This document shows positions 40,426 through 45,271 of a stretch of 45,271 nucleotides of DNA, one piece after another. The stretch covers positions 1 through 45,271 of the IMG/VR virus record IMGVR_UViG_3300015202_000018; one strand, 5' to 3'. The stretch comes from a virus. The notes under the pieces are model-generated. The model was given only the letters and a program-made list of their open reading frames with translations, was not told where the DNA came from and did no database searches. Within the stretch, counting starts at the first letter, position 1. The number at the start of each line of letters is the position of its first letter. Made by a program: the position numbers and the translations under genes.

Positions 40426-43400
40426 TTACTTTGAAAAGCGACGTTCGGCTTCGGCCATAATTGTATGTTCAGAATAACCCATATCAAGAAGAGCATCTAC
40501 TACTAGTTCAAATTCGGCTTGACCTAGGCCAGCGGTAATTGAACGAAGTTCATTTGCTTTTGAAGCATATCTGTCGTCATTCTGGATTTTATCTGCAAGG
40601 TCGTCGTTTCTTTTCTTCTTGTATTCATCACCTAGTCTACCTAGTGGTGAATCATTACGCAATTCTTTACGATTTTTATTACGCTCTTCTTTTGATGGAA
40701 GCTCTTCAGCTTCTTCAGAATTGACTGGGCGTTTTTGGAACAAGTTTTCGTCATTAGTTTGATTTCTCTTAGGAGCAATTTGACTTTTTGAAGTACTATT
40801 TTCTAAATTAGTAGCAGCATCATCAAGACCTTCTGAGGCATTACCTAAGTCACGAGTTGTACCTCTGGTATCTCTGTCGCGCTGGTTAATACCTTTTGCA
40901 ACGTCATCATGTGTTGCATGAAGATGTTGTGGCAACATTTTCTTACGCTGCTCATCAGATAAATGAGGTGTCATTCCATGAAGACCTTCCATTAACGAAC
41001 TAGAGTCTTGTCCTTCATTTACAGGATTGCCTTCTTCATCAAATTCGGCTGCTTTCGGATTTGATAACTGATTTACTAATTGGTCAATATTACGCTGCTT
41101 ATCAGGCGGGACACTTTGTTTGTTTGTAGGAATAGCGCCATTACCATTATCATTGGTAAATTCTTTAGCATTATCTAAACCGAGAATGTCTTGTGATGGC
41201 GTACTGTCCCACTTTGCCTTTGTTTCTGGTGTTGCTGGCTTGTGGTCGTTATCTGGATTATCAACTGGGACTCCACCGCTGTTGCGAAGCTTACCGGCAA
41301 AGCCTTTTGCTTTGCCCGCAAAGGCATCAAAGTCTGAAACTAATTTAGCATGAGCCTTTTCGCGGTTTGCTGGCAAGCGGTCAAAGGTTGATTTAGGCGC
41401 AGTAAATTTTGGACCTGATGGAGACGTATTGCCGCCAAAAAATTCACCTGGATAATGCCCATGTGCCATGCTCTTTGCAAGTTCTAGGCTCTGGTCTTTG
41501 TCGTGTGCAATCGCGCCAACTTCTGGATGGTCTGCGCTCATTGACTGAACCATACCATGCCATGCATCTGGGTGAACCTTATCAAAGATTTGCTCTGGTC
41601 CCACTTGCTGCTTTGCGCCGCCGCCACCAGGAGCCTTTTTAGGTGCTACTGGGGCTGGAGTTGCTGCGGCAGGCGCAGGAGGAGCATCCATTACTGCTGG
41701 TTCAGCAGTTTTCAAGAAATTATATGCAGCTTCTAACGCAATAGCCAATTTTGTTTCGCGTGTTTCTGTTGCATAGTTATCGTTGATGAAAGGCATTAAT
41801 GATGCAGCTTTGTTTGCAATTAATGAAGCTTTTAATGCATTGGGTAATGCATGTTCCATATCAGCAAGAGGTGCATAACCGCCGCTGCCATTAGAAGGTT
41901 TTGCTACTCCCATATGCGGTTTAACAGAGTCAACTGCTTTTTGAGCAACTGGCTGGGCAGATGAAGGTAACTTGCCAACAGCTTTGTCAATAAGGGTTTT
42001 TGCGCCATTACCAATTGTATTAACGATTGCCTTGCCTAAATCACCTGCGATTACTGTTTTTTTTGACATTAAATCTAAGGCAGCAGTAATTGCCATTTCT
42101 TCATGTTCTTCTGGTCCGGCTTCGGGGAACATTTTTTCAATATGAGGAAGCATTTCAGAAGCGGTATCAAGTACTGCATTATCGGTTGTTTGAACATCTG
42201 CTGGATTTGTAGTGTCGCCACTGTTATCAAAAATAGCTTCTTGTTCATTCATCATACCGCCACCCATTGCATTGTCAGGTGATGGTTCTAGAACTGTTTC
42301 AGGAATTTCGTTGAAGCCTAGTGTGCCTTCGCCGCCTGGAACTGCTGGTTGCGCCATAGGCATAGCCATTTCGTCCACTTCATGTTCTGCATTTAATGCA
42401 GGTGGAGCTTCAATTTGAAGTTCTTCAGGTAAAGAAGCCCATTTTGCGAATGTTGAATCGGATTCAACGAAGTCAGCAAAGGCTTCCAATGACTTGGCAT
42501 GGAAAGTATTTTCTGCGGATACCATTAAGAAACCGCTATCGGTAAGATAGTAGTTCCAAGCCAATTTTGAACGGTCGCTGAATACAGCAGACATGTGATT
42601 AATTGGAGGATGGTTTTCAATTACAGTGCGGTCAACAGTAGACAATCTTACTGATTGAACCGGAAGTTGTGCGGACACTTTGCCTACAAAGCTAAAGATT
42701 TCCATCTTTGCTTTTTCAGCCTTTTGAGTTTTCAAGTTTGCTACTTGACGTGAAGCAAAGTCTGGACCAGCTTGGTCTACGCGCTTTACGCCTTCTTGTG
42801 GCATGTCGTTCATTTCTGAAGCGTCAGGCACATAGTTGTCGCCGCCAGAATATGTGCCAACGCCTTCGTTAAGCATTGGGTCTTCAGGCATTTGCTCTGG
42901 AGTAGCTTCTGGAGGTTGACCATTAATCATAGCATCAGCTTGCGCGTCGTCAAGTTTAGTAACGCCGCTATTTTCCATACCTTCGCTGTGTGCAACGTCG
43001 GCAGATGGGCCTGATTCCGAACTTGAATCAGTCATACCGTCTGCGCCGTTTGCTAGAGCAAAAGCACTTGGTGCTTCTTCTTCTAATGGCATTTGCATAT
43101 CAGCAGCAACTTGTTCGATTAGACGTGAACGATTGCCATAATCATGTGATACGCGGCCAAAACCTTCTGATAATGTTGGAGCATTCGTGTCAACTGAAGC
43201 AACTGTTCCGTGCGGAGTAACAGCAGATTCGCGCTTCATTTCACGATTTATATCTAAGTGTTCAAGAGCTTCATGAACAATTGTTTTTAAAGCCGAACGA
43301 CCAGCTTGGGCATTCGAAATTGGTGAAGAAATTTTGATTGGGACAATTAAGTCAACAAGCAAACTTGCATTTACTTTTTTGCTTAATCCAAGTTCGTTTA

Positions 43401-43821
43401 GAATGCTTGGTAGCATTTCTGCAACTTGAGCTTTAACAACTCCAAAATCAACCTGGTCCAATGAAGACTGAGCCTTGCGAATTTCACCGAGGTTACGTTC
43501 GGTGCGGTCGGATTCTTCTCCAGCAGCACGAGTCATCTTCTTACCTTCAATAAGTGCGCGATTAGACGCAAGTTTATCAGCAAGACGAGCCATGTCAGGC
43601 GATAGAGAATTAGCCTTCTTTTGCAAGAAAACCTGCTTCCAATGTGATGCATTCAAGTGACGTTCGTTGGAATTGCAATCATTGCAATGTGCCAAACGTA
43701 CATCATCTGTGCCGCGCTTGAAAGCTTCTTGGCAAATGCCGCAAAACTTCAATGAAGCGCTAGCTTTGCGCTCATTCTTGTCTCCGTCATCTTTATTACC
43801 AAATAGTCCTTTGATAATCAT
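40426..43821 (-). CDS. Very large acidic protein with N-terminal zinc-ribbon-like domain, 1131 aa
   Basis: Residues about 25-60 hold paired Cys motifs, FCGICQEAFKRG and AHCNDCNSNERH, a likely zinc ribbon. A helical stretch follows (NSLSPDMARLADKLASNRAL), then long Glu/Ala/Pro/Met-rich low-complexity regions with islands such as RVSHDYGNRSRL, SKLAWNYYLTDSGFLMVSAE and AYNFLKTAEPA. The C-terminus is charged and helical (LVVDALLDMGYSEHTI). It shares the VSHD[FY]GN motif with the 388-aa protein before the portal. No enzyme is recognised; an internal virion or ejected protein is one idea. GGAGAAG precedes the ATG at 43821. Confidence 0.65.
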   Translation of the reverse strand: MIIKGLFGNKDDGDKNERKASASLKFCGICQEAFKRGTDDVRLAHCNDCNSNERHLNASHWKQVFLQKKANSLSPDMARLADKLASNRALIEGKKMTRAAGEESDRTERNLGEIRKAQSSLDQVDFGVVKAQVAEMLPSILNELGLSKKVNASLLVDLIVPIKISSPISNAQAGRSALKTIVHEALEHLDINREMKRESAVTPHGTVASVDTNAPTLSEGFGRVSHDYGNRSRLIEQVAADMQMPLEEEAPSAFALANGADGMTDSSSESGPSADVAHSEGMENSGVTKLDDAQADAMINGQPPEATPEQMPEDPMLNEGVGTYSGGDNYVPDASEMNDMPQEGVKRVDQAGPDFASRQVANLKTQKAEKAKMEIFSFVGKVSAQLPVQSVRLSTVDRTVIENHPPINHMSAVFSDRSKLAWNYYLTDSGFLMVSAENTFHAKSLEAFADFVESDSTFAKWASLPEELQIEAPPALNAEHEVDEMAMPMAQPAVPGGEGTLGFNEIPETVLEPSPDNAMGGGMMNEQEAIFDNSGDTTNPADVQTTDNAVLDTASEMLPHIEKMFPEAGPEEHEEMAITAALDLMSKKTVIAGDLGKAIVNTIGNGAKTLIDKAVGKLPSSAQPVAQKAVDSVKPHMGVAKPSNGSGGYAPLADMEHALPNALKASLIANKAASLMPFINDNYATETRETKLAIALEAAYNFLKTAEPAVMDAPPAPAAATPAPVAPKKAPGGGGAKQQVGPEQIFDKVHPDAWHGMVQSMSADHPEVGAIAHDKDQSLELAKSMAHGHYPGEFFGGNTSPSGPKFTAPKSTFDRLPANREKAHAKLVSDFDAFAGKAKGFAGKLRNSGGVPVDNPDNDHKPATPETKAKWDSTPSQDILGLDNAKEFTNDNGNGAIPTNKQSVPPDKQRNIDQLVNQLSNPKAAEFDEEGNPVNEGQDSSSLMEGLHGMTPHLSDEQRKKMLPQHLHATHDDVAKGINQRDRDTRGTTRDLGNASEGLDDAATNLENSTSKSQIAPKRNQTNDENLFQKRPVNSEEAEELPSKEERNKNRKELRNDSPLGRLGDEYKKKRNDDLADKIQNDDRYASKANELRSITAGLGQAEFELVVDALLDMGYSEHTIMAEAERRFSK

Positions 43822-43967
43822 TATAACTTCTCCGTTGTCGTGGGTAGTTGTTCGGGTTACCCGTTAGATAACTCTTCTAAATTTTGTCGATATAATATAT
43901 CTTACAAGTATTAATATGCAGTAAAAATTCTTTTGTCACTGTATCATAGTGATATTAAAACAAGTTA
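43822..43967 (-). other. Upstream control gap of the 1131-aa gene
   Basis: The 146 bases are very AT-rich. They hold the GGAGAAG ribosome site, an imperfect AACGGGTAACCCGAAC repeat near 43850-43866, a TATATTATA stretch near 43890 and the TTGCATA-like site at 43915-43921. GTGACA, 17 bases, TATTAA (about 43916-43944) is a weak host-type promoter overlapping that site. No small gene is evident. Confidence 0.45.
43915..43921 (-). promoter_or_regulatory. CTGCATA motif, candidate phage promoter (site f)
   Basis: The minus strand reads CTGCATATTAATACTTGTAAG, a one-base variant of the TTGCATA-N4-6-YTTR motif, 94 bases before the ATG of the 1131-aa gene. Confidence 0.4.
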
Positions 43968-44207
43968 CTATTTATTTCTTAACTCTGACACGCCAACCCA
44001 ACTAAGGATTGTGCCATGAACTTGATTAATTGTTAATTGTTTATTCCTGAGAACGCCATATTTTTCAATTGTGTCGTGCCAGAACATGGCTGTTTTATTT
44101 TTAAGCTCTATGCTTTTGGACGGGTCAGAAATTGCGTCGTTGTAAAGCTCTGTGATTTCGTACCAACGACTTTTGTCGTCGTCGTCCATGTAAACTAAAA
44201 TTTCCAT
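43968..44207 (-). CDS. Small hypothetical protein, 79-84 aa
   Basis: The preferred start is the ATG at 44207 (MEILVYMDDDDKSRW); a TTG at 44222 would add five residues. Neither has a Shine-Dalgarno. A TATATT box ends five bases before the ATG, so a leaderless message is possible, although no -35 is seen. The protein is soluble alpha/beta with an acidic start and a helical centre (YEITELYNDAISDPSKSI), ending in a beta-like segment (LTINQVHGTILSWVG). It is divergent to the plus-strand Cys-rich gene, whose ATG is 27 bases away. Function unknown. Confidence 0.6.
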   Translation of the reverse strand: MEILVYMDDDDKSRWYEITELYNDAISDPSKSIELKNKTAMFWHDTIEKYGVLRNKQLTINQVHGTILSWVGVSELRNK

Positions 44208-44233
44208 CTTATAATATACCAAAAGGGGTTTTT

Positions 44234-44566
44234 ATGAAAGTTCCAAATTATCCAAAGACGCCTATGCGTAATTGTTTATATTGTAGACATTATAATTCGA
44301 AATCGAATACTTGTACCGCACCAGGGGCTGAAAGAGTCGCTAATTTTGCGCCAAGAGAAGATGCAGACTGTTTATTGTTTAAATATGAGATTACTGAACC
44401 GCCGAAAGAAAACAACGGTGATTTTGTTGAGCGTTATTGTATTGGCACAAAATGTCCGTACTACTATTTAAAATCTAACATTTGTACTCGACCTTCAAAG
44501 TGTCCTTACCAAGAAAGTGAACAGAAATCACGATTCGAAACGCTTAATTTTGACAAAGAAATTTAA
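44234..44566 (+). CDS. Cys-rich zinc-binding-like protein, 110 aa
   Basis: Two Cys clusters make up most of the protein. The first is MRNCLYCRHYNSKSNTCTAP with a fourth Cys at 46 (Cys 14, 17, 27, 46). The second is CIGTKCPYYYLKSNICTRP with SKCPY (Cys 69, 74, 84, 90). Both contain an aromatic residue and a SKSNxC or LKSNIC turn, so the halves look duplicated, and the first matches the cluster in the 291-aa protein. Zinc binding is likely, function unknown. Plus-strand, with AGGGG 6 bases before the ATG. Its stop overlaps the stop of the convergent 224-aa gene. Confidence 0.7.
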   Translation: MKVPNYPKTPMRNCLYCRHYNSKSNTCTAPGAERVANFAPREDADCLLFKYEITEPPKENNGDFVERYCIGTKCPYYYLKSNICTRPSKCPYQESEQKSRFETLNFDKEI

Positions 44567-45237
44567 AGTTCAAACACTTGGCTTTCGCCATTCATTGCAT
44601 CTTCATCTTCTTTGGCTAACTGTTCTGGAGTTTTATAGAAACTTTCATCTTCAGCAAAATCTGTCATAGCTCTACGTTCAATTTTCATTCCGCCCTTAGC
44701 CGTTTCAGCTTCACGCCATTGTTCAAGACTTAACGTTGGTGTTTCGCCGTTCATTTCTTCAGCATCACTACCTAGAAGTTTGCTAATCATTTCTTTACCA
44801 GATTCTCCACCCTTAAGATTATTCTTTAGGCCAAGAGATTTGATGCAAGAAAGAATTTGTGCAACTGGGTCTTGTGGTGCGGTTCGGTCCATAAAACGAC
44901 CAAACATTGACTCCATACGTGCTTTTCTAAAGACTCGGACAGCAGCATATGAAAGCAAGTCAATAAGCATTTCATCAACGATTGATATTTCGCCCTTTTC
45001 AGCAATCACTTTTTCAATGAATTTACTGCGGTAATATTGTACAATCATTTTTTCATCATCGTGATAGTGCATGTTACTTGAGTTTAATGCACCACGATTA
45101 CTTGCTTTTAAAGCTTTCTTTGCGGCTTTTTCTTTCGGGTCTTTGTTCTTACGTCTATCAGTTCCATCATCTTTGGGCTGTCTCGTTTTTTGCCCATCTT
45201 TGATTCGTTGATACGCCTCTGCTTCTGATTCGTGCAT
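44563..45237 (-). CDS. Hypothetical protein, 224 aa (terminase small subunit possible)
   Basis: A Lys-rich N-terminus (RRKNKDPKEKAAKKALKASN) is followed by a helical region (YYRSKFIEKVIAEKGEISIV and DLLSYAAVRVFRKARMESMF) and a Glu-rich C-terminal tail. A basic DNA-binding-type N-terminus and a helical oligomerisation core fit the general plan of small terminases, but there is no clear HTH and the large subunit is 7 kb away, so this is weak inference. The ATG at 45237 has AAGGA 6 bases upstream. The convergent plus-strand gene shares a four-base overlap at the stops (TTTAAA). Confidence 0.6.
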   Translation of the reverse strand: MHESEAEAYQRIKDGQKTRQPKDDGTDRRKNKDPKEKAAKKALKASNRGALNSSNMHYHDDEKMIVQYYRSKFIEKVIAEKGEISIVDEMLIDLLSYAAVRVFRKARMESMFGRFMDRTAPQDPVAQILSCIKSLGLKNNLKGGESGKEMISKLLGSDAEEMNGETPTLSLEQWREAETAKGGMKIERRAMTDFAEDESFYKTPEQLAKEDEDAMNGESQVFEL

Positions 45238-45245
45238 GCTGTTCC

Positions 45246-45271
45246 TTATTTGCCATCCATTGGAGATTCTT
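45246..45271 (-). CDS. C-terminal end of an upstream gene (partial)
   Basis: On the minus strand one frame reads ESPMDGK and stops at TAA (45248-45246), 8 bases before the ATG of the 224-aa gene, with that gene's ribosome site (AAGGA) overlapping the stop. This spacing is typical of the operon here. Only a few codons are visible, so the call is tentative. Confidence 0.3.

Noticed and set aside
40413-40496. Hydrophobic N-terminal extension (MLFLIWVILN) of the 488-aa protein as a signal peptide
   Set aside because: It overlaps the end of the 1131-aa gene in another frame; the ATG at 40412 has the good ribosome site, so the hydrophobic stretch is not translated.

Overview
This 45 kb window is A+T-rich and reads as the virion-structure and packaging part of a large tailed-phage (Caudoviricetes) genome. 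The recognisable phage hallmarks are a large terminase, a portal, a Mu gpF-like minor head protein, an S78-type prohead protease, an HK97-fold-like major capsid protein and a long run of tail-fibre-like proteins. Almost every gene is on the minus strand and tightly packed, with strong AGGAG-type ribosome sites. I see no integrase, lytic repressor, tRNA, rRNA or CRISPR array. The host cannot be named from the sequence. The amount of structural coding and the number of homing elements suggest a large genome, but that is inference.

Layout in the direction of transcription (right to left). 45.2-37.7 kb: hypothetical proteins, then three large, acidic, low-complexity proteins. 37.7-33.4 kb: terminase large subunit interrupted by a 180-residue mini-intein, a small beta-barrel-like protein, an unknown protein, and a Cas4/AddB-like PD-(D/E)XK nuclease with a Cys cluster. 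33.3-29.4 kb: small coiled-coil proteins alternating with repetitive virion-like proteins, ending in one with a signal peptide. 29.4-28.7 kb: a plus-strand, self-contained unit (promoter, hairpin leader, winged-helix-like gene, terminator). 28.6-15.5 kb: glycosyltransferase, acidic protein, portal, MuF protein, a plus-strand Rad52-type annealing protein, a coiled-coil/membrane protein, prohead protease, a ParB-like protein, scaffold-like protein, decoration-like protein and major capsid protein. 15.4-14.2 kb: a free-standing LAGLIDADG endonuclease with its own promoter, followed by an odd GC-rich patch with tiny ORFs. 14.2-0 kb: paralogous small head/neck-like proteins, then large repetitive tail or fibre proteins with adhesion-type domains.

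Mobile DNA is a theme. Four unrelated elements sit in or beside virion genes: the terminase intein, the LAGLIDADG gene after the capsid gene, a broken GIY-YIG/NUMOD3 endonuclease and a broken endonuclease-VII-type HNH endonuclease. Both broken genes end in a TAATG stop-start overlap with the next virion gene and carry that gene's Shine-Dalgarno sequence in their last codons.

Six gaps upstream of minus-strand genes share a TTGCATA-N4-6-YTTR motif that may be a phage promoter. Several proteins share short Cys clusters or short hydrophobic motifs, hinting at a common assembly partner.
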